From Chloroflexota bacterium (lineage in GTDB: Bacteria; Chloroflexota; Anaerolineae; Promineifilales; Promineifilaceae): a DNA stretch of 64,000 nt. The notes beneath the pieces were generated by a model, which worked only from the letters and a program-made list of their open reading frames with translations, ran no database searches and had not been told where the DNA came from. The position numbers were made by a program, and so were the translations under genes. The stretch is taken from contig JABFFZ010000015.1 of assembly GCA_013112725.1 (NCBI GenBank), positions 20,648-84,647 on the forward strand, in the 5' to 3' direction. Below are positions 36,341-43,854 of the stretch, piece by piece. The stretch's first letter is position 1; each line of letters begins with the position of its first letter.

Positions 36341-36733
36341 TTACTCTCCCAATCCCTCAATTTCTTGATTCTCGGAAGTACTTATGACTGAGGCTGACGG
36401 CCGTTGCCCTTCCAATTCTTGCAGCGCCTCTATTTTTTCTAAAAGGGCAGAAACCTGGCTGTTTAGGGCGTCAATGTCTGTTTTGGTAGGCACGTTCAGG
36501 CGTTCCCGTAGGGAGTTCACCGGATTTGGCAATCGGCGGCGTTTTTGTGGCGACTCTATTTCGGCCTTTGTTTCCTCAGCTTCCAATAACCGGCTCATGC
36601 GCGCTTTCACGGCGCCACCGACTACGACAACGGCGCCAATGCCTGCCATTACCAACCGGCGCGACGTTTCTGCGGGGGCTACGGCCGTGACCTCTACGAT
36701 TTCTTCTTCAACAACAATAACATCTTCACTCAT
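36341..36733 (-). CDS. phasin-like granule protein with hydrophobic segment
   Basis: 130 residues. An acidic start (SEDVIVVEEEIVEV) is followed by a hydrophobic segment at about 27-42 (LVMAGIGAVVVVGGAV), a charged linker, and LNVPTKTDIDALNSQVSALLEKIEAL. The last part matches the C-terminal coiled coil of phasins (compare IPSKNDINSLSNKVTKLNKKVEEM in the neighbouring gene). It probably attaches to PHA granules or membranes. It lies between phaR and the phasin gene on the same strand. Confidence 0.6.
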   Translation of the reverse strand: MSEDVIVVEEEIVEVTAVAPAETSRRLVMAGIGAVVVVGGAVKARMSRLLEAEETKAEIESPQKRRRLPNPVNSLRERLNVPTKTDIDALNSQVSALLEKIEALQELEGQRPSASVISTSENQEIEGLGE

Positions 36734-36810
36734 TTATCTACCCTCTAACATGATGGGGCGATTTGGGAAATCACCCTACATCATCACCCTGTCAAGTATA
36801 CCCCGTCCAA

Positions 36811-36843
36811 ACAAAAAAAGAAGCAGGCTTATGCCTGCTTCTT
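36811..36843 (-). terminator. rho-independent terminator after the phasin gene
   Basis: On the minus strand, AAGAAGCAGGC pairs with GCCTGCTTCTT (36818-36828 and 36833-36843) around a four-base loop and is followed by a T-rich run. It lies about 30 bases after the phasin stop. Confidence 0.8.
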
Positions 36844-36845
36844 AA

Positions 36846-36885
36846 ACTGCTTGCTGTTTACTGCTTACTGCTTACTGAACCGCCG
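36846..36885. repeat. short tandem repeats (CTGCTTA units)
   Basis: Four or five units of the type TTACTGC between the phasin stop codon and its terminator. Same family as 30135. Confidence 0.7.
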
Positions 36886-37282
36886 GTTTGCTCATCTCTT
36901 CCACTTTCTTGTTCAACTTCGTCACTTTGTTGCTCAGGCTGTTGATGTCATTTTTGGAAGGAATGTTCATGGTGTGCAGCAACGCTTCCATGCGCTTGCC
37001 AAACTCCTTCTCCAGCCGCTTCTGAGCGTTGCGGATGTTTTTTTCGCGGGCTTGCCGTTGTTTGTTCATGGTTTCACGGGTTTCTTTTTGCAGTTTCTCG
37101 CCGCGTTCCACCATCTTCGCAGAAAAATCACCCACATTGGTGCGGGCATTTTTGACGGTATCGGTGGTCACAGAGACGGTGTATGAAGCCGTGCCTAAAC
37201 CAAGCAGATAAACCTTACGCGCGTTTTCTAAAACGACGTTTCCTTTTTCTTCCATTTCGGTGAATTCAATTGTCTCAGTCAT
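36872..37282 (-). CDS. phasin family protein
   Basis: 136 residues from ATG 37282. It is amphipathic and highly charged, with FTEMEEKGNVVLENARKVYLLGLGT near the start, a long helix (KMVERGEKLQKETRETMNKQ) and the C-terminal NIPSKNDINSLSNKVTKLNKKVEEM coiled coil shared with poly-granule-associated proteins. Phasins coat PHA granules and limit their size. Two operator candidates lie 55-97 bases upstream, fitting PhaR repression, and a rho-independent terminator follows. Confidence 0.85.
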   Translation of the reverse strand: MTETIEFTEMEEKGNVVLENARKVYLLGLGTASYTVSVTTDTVKNARTNVGDFSAKMVERGEKLQKETRETMNKQRQAREKNIRNAQKRLEKEFGKRMEALLHTMNIPSKNDINSLSNKVTKLNKKVEEMSKPAVQ

Positions 37283-37336
37283 GATTTGCCTCCAAATTAT
37301 TTCGCTGCCACAGGGCAGGTTATGGTTAGAATTTTT

Positions 37337-37379
37337 ATGACGCAGTGCATCATAAGCGAAATATAACACACTGCGTCAT
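37337..37379. promoter_or_regulatory. pair of candidate PhaR operators before the phasin gene
   Basis: TGACGCAGTGCATCA (37338-37352) and TAACACACTGCGTCA (37364-37378) match the palindrome TGACGCA-N-TGCGTCA with one and two or three differences. Their centres are 26 bases apart, about 2.5 helical turns. The outer halves form a further inverted repeat. With site 36265-36279 this makes three copies in 1.1 kb. Confidence 0.65.
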
Positions 37380-37420
37380 AAATGTCAATCAGTTTTGTGT
37401 GAGGCATTTATGAGAAAAGG

Positions 37421-37487
37421 TTAGCGATAATCGGTGAATGGAAATCGGTAGATCCACCCATAGCCGATTACCGCTAACCAATTACCC
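37421..37487. repeat. inverted short tandem repeats (CGGTAAT / ATTACCG type)
   Basis: GTTAGCGATAATCGGT units face AGCCGATTACCGCTAACC units between the phasin promoter and the end of aspS. Overlaps the aspS stop codon. Confidence 0.7.
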
Positions 37488-39254
37488 TTTCAAAGCCAGG
37501 GCAATTTGCAATTCATCCAACTGCTTTTGGGCAACGGTGGAGGGAGTGTCAGACATCAGGTCGGTGGCCTGAGCAGTTTTCGGGAAGGCCATCACTTCGC
37601 GGATGTTCGGTTCGCCGCACATGAGGGCCACCAACCGGTCAATGCCGGGGGCAATGCCCCCATGTGGTGGCGCGCCATACTCAAACGCTTCCAGCATGTG
37701 CCCAAATTGGGCTTCGGCCTCTTCCCAGGAAAAGCCGATGAGTTCCATAATTTTGCGCTGTAACGGCCGTTCGTGAATCCGAATACTGCCGCCTGCCACC
37801 TCAAAACCATTGCACACCAGATCATACTGTTCACTCAACACCTGGCCGGGGTCCGTATCCAGCAGCGGAATATGCGTCCGCTTTGGTGAGGTGAACATAT
37901 GATGGCTGGGCGCATAATGCCCATCTTCCATCACTTCTTCAAACAGTGGGAAGTCAACCACCCAACAAAAGGCCAGTTCTTTTTTGTCCTTCAGCCCCAA
38001 CCGCGTCCCCAATTCCTCACGCAATTTGCTTAACACAGCATGGACAATGCGCTTCTCGTCACTGGAAATCAGGATCAAGTCGCCATTGCCTGCGCCCATC
38101 CGCTCGGTGATAGCAATCAATTGCTCTACCGTAAAAAACTTGGCAATGGGGCCGCGAATTTCGCCCGTCTCCGGGTGAATGGCTAAATAAGCCAGTGCTT
38201 TGGCCTCGGTAGCTTTGGCTAAATCTTCCAGATCAGTGAGTTGTTTACGGCTGTAATCGCCACAACCTGGGGCGCAAATCGCTTTCACCGGCTTCCCGGC
38301 GGCCACATTTTCAGCAAAAACGCGGAAGGCGCTGTTTGCCACCAGGTCACTGATGTCCGTCAGTTCCAGGCCATAGCGCAAATCGGGACGGTCAGTACCA
38401 AAGCGGTTCATGGCTTCGTGGTAGCTCAGGCGCGGGAATTTGTCATAAGCCAGCGGCACCAGGCTGGTGTGCTGCACCATGCCGATCATCAATGCCTCAA
38501 TCAAATCCAACACATCGTCACGGGTGACAAAACTCATCTCCATGTCCAGTTGGGTGAACTCTGGCTGGCGGTCAGCGCGCAAATCTTCATCGCGGAAGCA
38601 GCGGGCAATCTGGAAATAGCGTTCATATCCGGCGACCATGAGCAGTTGTTTGAGTTGCTGCGGGCTTTGCGGCAGGGCATAAAATTTGCCCGGATGCACC
38701 CGGCTGGGCACCAGATAGTCCCGCGCTCCTTCCGGGGTACTTTTGAACAAAATGGGGGTCTCCACTTCCAGAAAACCATGCGCATCCAAAAAGTCGCGGA
38801 TGAATTTGATCGCTTTGTGACGAATGGTGAGATTGCGCTGCAATCGTTCGCGGCGCAAATCCAGATAGCGGTATTTCAGGCGCAGGCTCTCGTCTACGTT
38901 TTCGTCGCGGTCAATCAAAAATGGCGGCGTTTTGGCCGGGTTCAGGATGACTACTTCTTCGGCCAGCACTTCAATGCTGCCGGTGGGTAGATTGGGGTTT
39001 TCCTGACCGGACGGCCGTTGTGAAACCTTCCCGCTTACCTGTAACACAAACTCACCACGTACTTGTTCGGCCAGTTTGAAGCCGTCTGCGGTACGGCCGG
39101 CGTCAATGACGACCTGGCATTTGCCCAGGCGGTCGCGCAGGTCAATAAAAATGACGCCACCCATATCGCGCCGCCGGTTGACCCACCCGGCTAAGGTAAC
39201 GGTCTGCCCTACGTGTTCCAGACGTAACTCCCCACAACTATGTGTCTTTAGCAT
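37482..39254 (-). CDS. aspS: aspartyl-tRNA synthetase
   Basis: 590 residues, the bacterial AspRS length with the GAD insertion domain. The N-terminal OB fold (VTLAGWVNRRRDMGGVIFID) binds the anticodon. Class II motif 2 is FRDEDLRADRQPEFTQLD, and motif 3 is GIAPGIDRLVALM. The flipping loop STPEGARDYLVPSR is normal. Whether it also charges tRNA-Asn cannot be told from sequence; no gatCAB is present here. It reads away from the MITE at 39376 and runs into tandem repeats at its end. Confidence 0.97.
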   Translation of the reverse strand: MLKTHSCGELRLEHVGQTVTLAGWVNRRRDMGGVIFIDLRDRLGKCQVVIDAGRTADGFKLAEQVRGEFVLQVSGKVSQRPSGQENPNLPTGSIEVLAEEVVILNPAKTPPFLIDRDENVDESLRLKYRYLDLRRERLQRNLTIRHKAIKFIRDFLDAHGFLEVETPILFKSTPEGARDYLVPSRVHPGKFYALPQSPQQLKQLLMVAGYERYFQIARCFRDEDLRADRQPEFTQLDMEMSFVTRDDVLDLIEALMIGMVQHTSLVPLAYDKFPRLSYHEAMNRFGTDRPDLRYGLELTDISDLVANSAFRVFAENVAAGKPVKAICAPGCGDYSRKQLTDLEDLAKATEAKALAYLAIHPETGEIRGPIAKFFTVEQLIAITERMGAGNGDLILISSDEKRIVHAVLSKLREELGTRLGLKDKKELAFCWVVDFPLFEEVMEDGHYAPSHHMFTSPKRTHIPLLDTDPGQVLSEQYDLVCNGFEVAGGSIRIHERPLQRKIMELIGFSWEEAEAQFGHMLEAFEYGAPPHGGIAPGIDRLVALMCGEPNIREVMAFPKTAQATDLMSDTPSTVAQKQLDELQIALALKG

Positions 39255-39367
39255 GTTATTTCTTTTCCCTTTTGTTTTGCGGCCGTGTGGCGCAATTTTC
39301 TTAATTTGCTCTCTGAGGCAAATTCCGCGAATTTTATCATGGGGAAATAGGGGGGGCTAGTGACTGG

Positions 39368-39563
39368 TTAACGGGTCAGCAATTCTCAATTTGTCCGGCG
39401 GCGGCAGATAAATCTGCACCTACAAAAGGCAAAGTCGGCCTTCGCCGACTGGCACCCAGCCCATGCAGAGCCTGCCCTGAACCTGTTGAAGGGTGGGCTT
39501 TGCTCTCTGTAGGCGCGATTTTAATCGCTGGCTCTTGGTAAATTGAGAATTGCTGTTAACGGG
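39368..39563. mobile_element. 180-bp MITE with 16-bp terminal repeats and 8-bp target duplication
   Basis: The 16-bp terminal inverted repeats CAGCAATTCTCAATTT (39377-39392) and its exact complement (39540-39555) bound the element. TTAACGGG is duplicated on both sides (39368-39375 and 39556-39563). The body includes the 155-bp sequence shared with 29091-29245 and several nested hairpins; no ORF. It inserted at the TAA of the TPR gene, whose stop codon lies in the right target duplication. Confidence 0.88.
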
Positions 39564-40098
39564 CGCCCATCAGGCCCAGAGCAAAACGCAGCAGTGCGCG
39601 GTAAAACCAACGTAGCGGCCCCAGCCTGGGTTTGACGCTGAGGCTTTCTTCCATACGCAGCATCGCTTCCAGCCATTGCCCCTGCTTTAGGCGCATCAAG
39701 CTGTAGGTGCGTAAGACCTGGCTTTGTTTTTGGCGCTGGTTGAGTTGGGCAAAGAGGGCGGCGGCTTCGCTGTAACAACGGGCGGCCTGGTCTTGTTGTT
39801 TGTTGAAGGCGTACAGGTCGGCCAGGTTAGCCAGGGTTTGGGCTTGTTTGTCGGTATTGCCGAGTTGGGAAAATATCTCGCCGGCTTCGCTGAGGGCGGC
39901 GATAGCGGCCTGGTTGTGGCCTTTGACGCGCTGGATGACGCCGATGTTGTTGAGCATTTCGGCACGGCCGTCTTCGTTCCCCTCTTGAGCGTAAGCGGTG
40001 ACGGCCGTCTCAAACACTACCAATGCTTCATCCTTTTTGCCTTGTTGGAAGAGGGCTAAACCTTGCGCTTTGAGTTGGTCGGCGGGGGAAAGGGGCAT
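39556..40098 (-). CDS. tetratricopeptide-repeat protein
   Basis: 180 residues, about four TPR units: AQGLALFQQGKKDEALVVFETAV, AEMLNNIGVIQRVKGHNQAAIAAL, AQTLANLADLYAFNKQQDQAARCY and SQVLRTYSLMRLKQGQWLEAM. No catalytic domain; a likely protein-interaction module. It follows the double-HTH regulator on the same strand (67 bases away) and so borders the ATPase gene block. Its stop codon is supplied by the flank of a MITE insertion, so the original C-terminus may have been altered. Confidence 0.85.
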   Translation of the reverse strand: MPLSPADQLKAQGLALFQQGKKDEALVVFETAVTAYAQEGNEDGRAEMLNNIGVIQRVKGHNQAAIAALSEAGEIFSQLGNTDKQAQTLANLADLYAFNKQQDQAARCYSEAAALFAQLNQRQKQSQVLRTYSLMRLKQGQWLEAMLRMEESLSVKPRLGPLRWFYRALLRFALGLMGAR

Positions 40099-40106
40099 AA
40101 CATAAA

Positions 40107-40168
40107 AGGTATGGGGGTATTGGGATATTGGGATACTGGCACATCAATATCTCAATATCTCACTATCA
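40107..40168. repeat. inverted short tandem repeats (GGGATATT units)
   Basis: Three 8-base units of the GGGATATT type face three of the ATATCTCA type around 40140. It fills the gap between the regulator and the TPR gene. Confidence 0.75.
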
Positions 40169-40831
40169 AAATGTGATTTCTAGCAAATCTTCCGCAATCT
40201 GGCGCAGGCGACGCACATCCATTTGGCTGAGTTTGCGGGCCGTTTCCATATAGCTGGCATTGACGGGGTTGGTGATAAAGGCGCGTAGTTCCGGGGTCAT
40301 GCGGTCGAATTGTTTGAGTAGTTGCTGGCGGGTTTCATGGCGGGCCAGGGGGCCGTGAGTATCTTCCATGAAGAGGGAGAGCGAGCCATCCAGGTAGCGG
40401 GCCAGTTGTTCCAGGTGGAGGTAGGGCACGGCCGTGTCCCCCATTTCATACGCCTCGATCACGGCTTCACTGACGCCGAGGTGTTCGGCTGCTTCTTTAC
40501 GGGAGCGATGCGCCCGCAGCCGTAGTTGGTTGAGCAGCACGCCAATGACCCGGTTGCGCAGGGTGATCATATCTTCAAAATCTACTATCGGGTCTTGAGG
40601 CAAAGAGTCGCTGCCCCAAAAGTAGCCCATGGTGACTTTGAAAAAAATAGCCAGCGCCTCAAGTTGTGGCAAAGAGACCGGGTATTCACCGGCTTCGGCC
40701 TGTTCATATTCTTGAAGGGAAATGCCCAGAATCTCGGCGCATTCGGCCGGTGTGTGGCCACTGTGTTCACGTGCAGTTTGAATCAGTTCACCTAGTTTTT
40801 TTGCTCGTTTGGAATCAATCGTTGCCATCAC
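40166..40831 (-). CDS. transcription regulator with two HTH_XRE domains
   Basis: 221 residues. The first Cro/C1-type helix-turn-helix spans about 12-75 (LGELIQTAREHSGHTPAECAEILGIS), and a second spans about 92-152 (LLNQLRLRAHRSRKEAAEHLGVS). A helical tail (RKLSQMDVRRLRQIAEDLLEI) may dimerise. It faces the plus-strand ATPase operon across 164 bases, so it probably controls that operon, its own gene and the TPR gene. Tandem XRE domains in one chain are less common than single ones. Confidence 0.85.
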   Translation of the reverse strand: MMATIDSKRAKKLGELIQTAREHSGHTPAECAEILGISLQEYEQAEAGEYPVSLPQLEALAIFFKVTMGYFWGSDSLPQDPIVDFEDMITLRNRVIGVLLNQLRLRAHRSRKEAAEHLGVSEAVIEAYEMGDTAVPYLHLEQLARYLDGSLSLFMEDTHGPLARHETRQQLLKQFDRMTPELRAFITNPVNASYMETARKLSQMDVRRLRQIAEDLLEITF

Positions 40832-40954
40832 GTTACTTTCAACCTATGCCATTTTGCTTTGCGCTAAACAGGTCACACTCATTTTCCCACCTGCGGGCAG
40901 ATATTAACATAAATGATGGCAATTCACAACCTTCTGTCAAAGGGGTAAATGGCA

Positions 40955-40960
40955 TATAAT
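40955..40960 (+). promoter_or_regulatory. candidate -10 element of the ATPase block
   Basis: A perfect TATAAT is followed within two bases by ACGGCCGT. A weak -35 (TCTGTC) lies 16 bases upstream. It would serve the gene starting at 40996 and lies within the divergent regulatory gap. Confidence 0.35.
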
Positions 40961-40995
40961 ACGGCCGTACCGTGCAGCCTGTTGAGACTTTTGAG

Positions 40996-42321
40996 ATGCA
41001 TTCCATGGAACACAGTTACCAGCGATGGCCGTTTTTACCCCCGACCATGCGCACGCCGGAACAAAACCAGCAGTGGTGGGAACATTGTTTCCTGCCGGTG
41101 CTGCCGGTGGTGAATTTTGCGCAGGCGGTGGGGAGTACGGCCGTGATTGGGCAACAAGGTAATGGCAAAACGACATCGCTGGAATTTGTAATCAGACAGG
41201 TTGGGGTGCAATCGCTCCTGGTACGGTATCCTGTCCAAAACTGGCCCCACAGTACGCGCCCTAAAATCCCCGGAAAAGGGCATATCAGCCAGATCATGGC
41301 GTTGGTAGCCGCCGGGGTGGTGCATGTGCTGGAAATGGAACCGCAGCGCGTGACGGCCGTGCAAAACAATCCACTGCAACAAGAGTTTTTTTGTTGGCTG
41401 GTGGAAAAGTATCTGGGGCGGCGGAACCTGGTACGGTTGGCTTATCGGCTGCAACAAACCAGTCAGGCTGTACTACCCGTGCCGGAACAGTTCAAAGAGG
41501 TATATGCTTCTGATGAGGATGACGCGGACGTGTGGGGGCAGATTGGCGAATCGGCCGATCTGGTGCAGGCATTGGGTTTTGAGCGGATTGTTTTGTTGAT
41601 AGATTTGAACGTAACCGAGATGTCGGACCACCTGACCGATTTAACCAGCCTGTTTTCCCGGCTGGATTTGTTGGAACATCCCGGTTGGTCGGTTCGGGCC
41701 GCGCTGCCGCAGACCGACATCACGCGCCAGCAAGTGCTTCCGGCGGTCAACGGCCGTCTCCATCCCATTCGCCTGGAATATACCAACGAGGAAATGCAAA
41801 CCATTGTGTCGCGTCATTTACAGGCGGCTACGGACGGCCGTGTGAATTCATTGGTGGAGGTAGCGGATACGGCCGTGTTGGCGCGCGCCCGCCAGGAGTT
41901 GAAAGCACTCTATGGTTTGGAAACATTAACCGGTTGGTTAAACTGGGCGGAAACGATGCTTCATCTGGGGGCAGTTGGTTGTGAATTTGATGATGATACG
42001 CTTTCAGAAGCGGATAAAGCCACGCTTACTTTTTTTAAGCGGCATGTTTTATTGCGTCTGGATAAAGAGATGAAGGGGGTATGGCGTGGCCCACAGTTTA
42101 TTAGCCTGGAAGGGCAGCCATATGAGCTGATGAAAAAATTGTTTGGGGCACGGGGACGGCCGTCGCCCGATGCCATCTTTGAAGTTGCGGGCAGCACAGC
42201 CAACCTGAACACACTGGCCAACCGCCTGCGCGAGAGAGTAGAACCCCTGAAAGGCAAAACCAACATCTACATTCAAAACCGCCGCGACCAGGGATACTGG
42301 TTGGAAAACTTCACAGAGTGA
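40996..42321 (+). CDS. P-loop ATPase with C-terminal winged-helix domain
   Basis: 441 residues from ATG 40996; GTG 40972 and ATG 41005 are alternatives, and GTG lies too close to the predicted promoter. Walker A is GQQGNGKT (residues 52-59), and Walker B is probably IVLLIDLN. About residues 365-441 resemble the OmpR/PhoB-type winged helix: FISLEGQPYELMKKLFGARG, NTLANRLRERVEPL and IQNRRDQGYWLENF. This looks like a STAND-like DNA-binding switch. It opens the plus-strand block of four NTPases, 203 bases ahead of the next. Not matched to a named family; ligand unknown. Confidence 0.7.
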   Translation: MHSMEHSYQRWPFLPPTMRTPEQNQQWWEHCFLPVLPVVNFAQAVGSTAVIGQQGNGKTTSLEFVIRQVGVQSLLVRYPVQNWPHSTRPKIPGKGHISQIMALVAAGVVHVLEMEPQRVTAVQNNPLQQEFFCWLVEKYLGRRNLVRLAYRLQQTSQAVLPVPEQFKEVYASDEDDADVWGQIGESADLVQALGFERIVLLIDLNVTEMSDHLTDLTSLFSRLDLLEHPGWSVRAALPQTDITRQQVLPAVNGRLHPIRLEYTNEEMQTIVSRHLQAATDGRVNSLVEVADTAVLARARQELKALYGLETLTGWLNWAETMLHLGAVGCEFDDDTLSEADKATLTFFKRHVLLRLDKEMKGVWRGPQFISLEGQPYELMKKLFGARGRPSPDAIFEVAGSTANLNTLANRLRERVEPLKGKTNIYIQNRRDQGYWLENFTE

Positions 42322-42524
42322 CCTTCTTTGTAAGACTGGTGTCAGACAGTTGTGCCATTCACGCCTTCCCGTTAGCATATAATTCTCATACGCTCTTATA
42401 CATTTTGATAGAAAGCGGTTGTCTTATTGCTAAATAAATTCACTGATTGTTTCAATCAGGAGGGGTTATAGACTGGAAATCATTCATAGATTCTTGATCT
42501 GTTGTCCTGATAAGCAGGGAGTCC

Positions 42525-43847
42525 ATGTTAGTCGCTCAAAACATCGCACCCAATTTGCCTGATGGAATTAACTCATCTGCCACTGCGTCTGATGATAAAA
42601 AAGGCTATTCTTCCAAACGAGAACAGTTAATTAAAGGCACATTGAGGTTAAATCATGATCCTTTTGCCGCTGCCACAGCGGAGTTGGAGCTATTAGTACA
42701 ATTAGAAGACCCTCCTTTTTTTTCTTATTTTGTTCCCCCGCCAACGGATCCCCCCCAAGAAAATCTGCTTGAAAGTTTGCGCGAGGCAAATCCGGTTTTT
42801 ATCTTCGGCCCGGCCGGTAGCGGCAAAACGACTTTACGGTATGCGCTGGAGGCGTTATGCCGGGCTGTGCCAGACCGGACGCTGGTAGTCGCTTATACAT
42901 TGGGCAAAACAATAGGGCGGCAAAATGAGGAAACGGCCGTCTGGCAAGCCCTGACCGAAGCCTTAGCAACTGACTTATTCATTCAAATAACAGAGCAATG
43001 GCACACCTTAGGCAATGTAGAACTGGGGATGGTAGAAAAGTTAGGCCGGTTCTGGTACAGGGCCATACCGCATTTCAATCGTAACCTGCGCCGCCATCTG
43101 GAAGCATACCAGAGCCACAGCCTGGCCGGTATTGCGGCCTGGTGGACGACCTGGAAACGGGCTACCGTTCGTTACACGCCCCTCACCCTCGCGCGCCAAC
43201 AGTTCTTTCAACAGCTATTAGCTTTGGCAGAAACACCCCCTCCGCAGGACAGGGCCTATCAGGATATTTTTCATCAAGGGTTACAACTGGCAAAAGAAAT
43301 CGGCTTCACCCAAATATACCTGTTAATAGATGTCGTAGACAGCCGTCAACGGCAAAATAATCAACTAACGGACCATCTCGACTTGCTGCTGCAAACTGTC
43401 AATGTCGTTTCTTCTCCCATTCCCCTCTATCCCAAACTGTTTTTGCCGGAAAGCTGGCAAGATCATGTCAACAAACTGGCAACTTCCCTGGACTGGTTGA
43501 CCCCGCAAACACTCTCCGTCATAATACGGTGGGATAAACCAGAAGCCTTACAAGCCATACTTGCAAATCGGTTTCGTAGTGCAGGAAGTTGGATCAGAGG
43601 GTTTAACACCATTGCCGGCCAGGAAATTGCCGACAGGCTGGAAGAGATGATGTACCAGACAGCCGACCAGTCGCCCCGCCGCCTATTGCAGTTAGCGAAT
43701 CTGCTGTTAGACGTTCACGCTAACAGAGAGCCGGATGATTGGTTGATCACGGCCGTAGACTGGAACACCATGTGCCAGCTCTGGAACTATGGTTCACCCA
43801 ACCCTCGCCCTATGACTACAAACCACTCACCAAATGGCAGGGAATGA
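42525..43847 (+). CDS. P-loop ATPase of the conflict-like operon
   Basis: 440 residues. Walker A FGPAGSGKTTLRY is at 94-106, Walker B likely in FTQIYLLIDVVDS. A Pro-rich tract (FVPPPTDPPQE) precedes the P-loop. No recognised N- or C-terminal partner domain; the C-terminal 60 residues are helical. It is seven bases from the next ATPase gene and the fold and gene length resemble the first ATPase without its winged helix. The region 42.4-45.4 kb is visibly richer in A and T than its flanks and has fewer ACGGCCGT octamers, suggesting transfer. Confidence 0.65.
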   Translation: MLVAQNIAPNLPDGINSSATASDDKKGYSSKREQLIKGTLRLNHDPFAAATAELELLVQLEDPPFFSYFVPPPTDPPQENLLESLREANPVFIFGPAGSGKTTLRYALEALCRAVPDRTLVVAYTLGKTIGRQNEETAVWQALTEALATDLFIQITEQWHTLGNVELGMVEKLGRFWYRAIPHFNRNLRRHLEAYQSHSLAGIAAWWTTWKRATVRYTPLTLARQQFFQQLLALAETPPPQDRAYQDIFHQGLQLAKEIGFTQIYLLIDVVDSRQRQNNQLTDHLDLLLQTVNVVSSPIPLYPKLFLPESWQDHVNKLATSLDWLTPQTLSVIIRWDKPEALQAILANRFRSAGSWIRGFNTIAGQEIADRLEEMMYQTADQSPRRLLQLANLLLDVHANREPDDWLITAVDWNTMCQLWNYGSPNPRPMTTNHSPNGRE

Positions 43848-43854
43848 ATAGACC

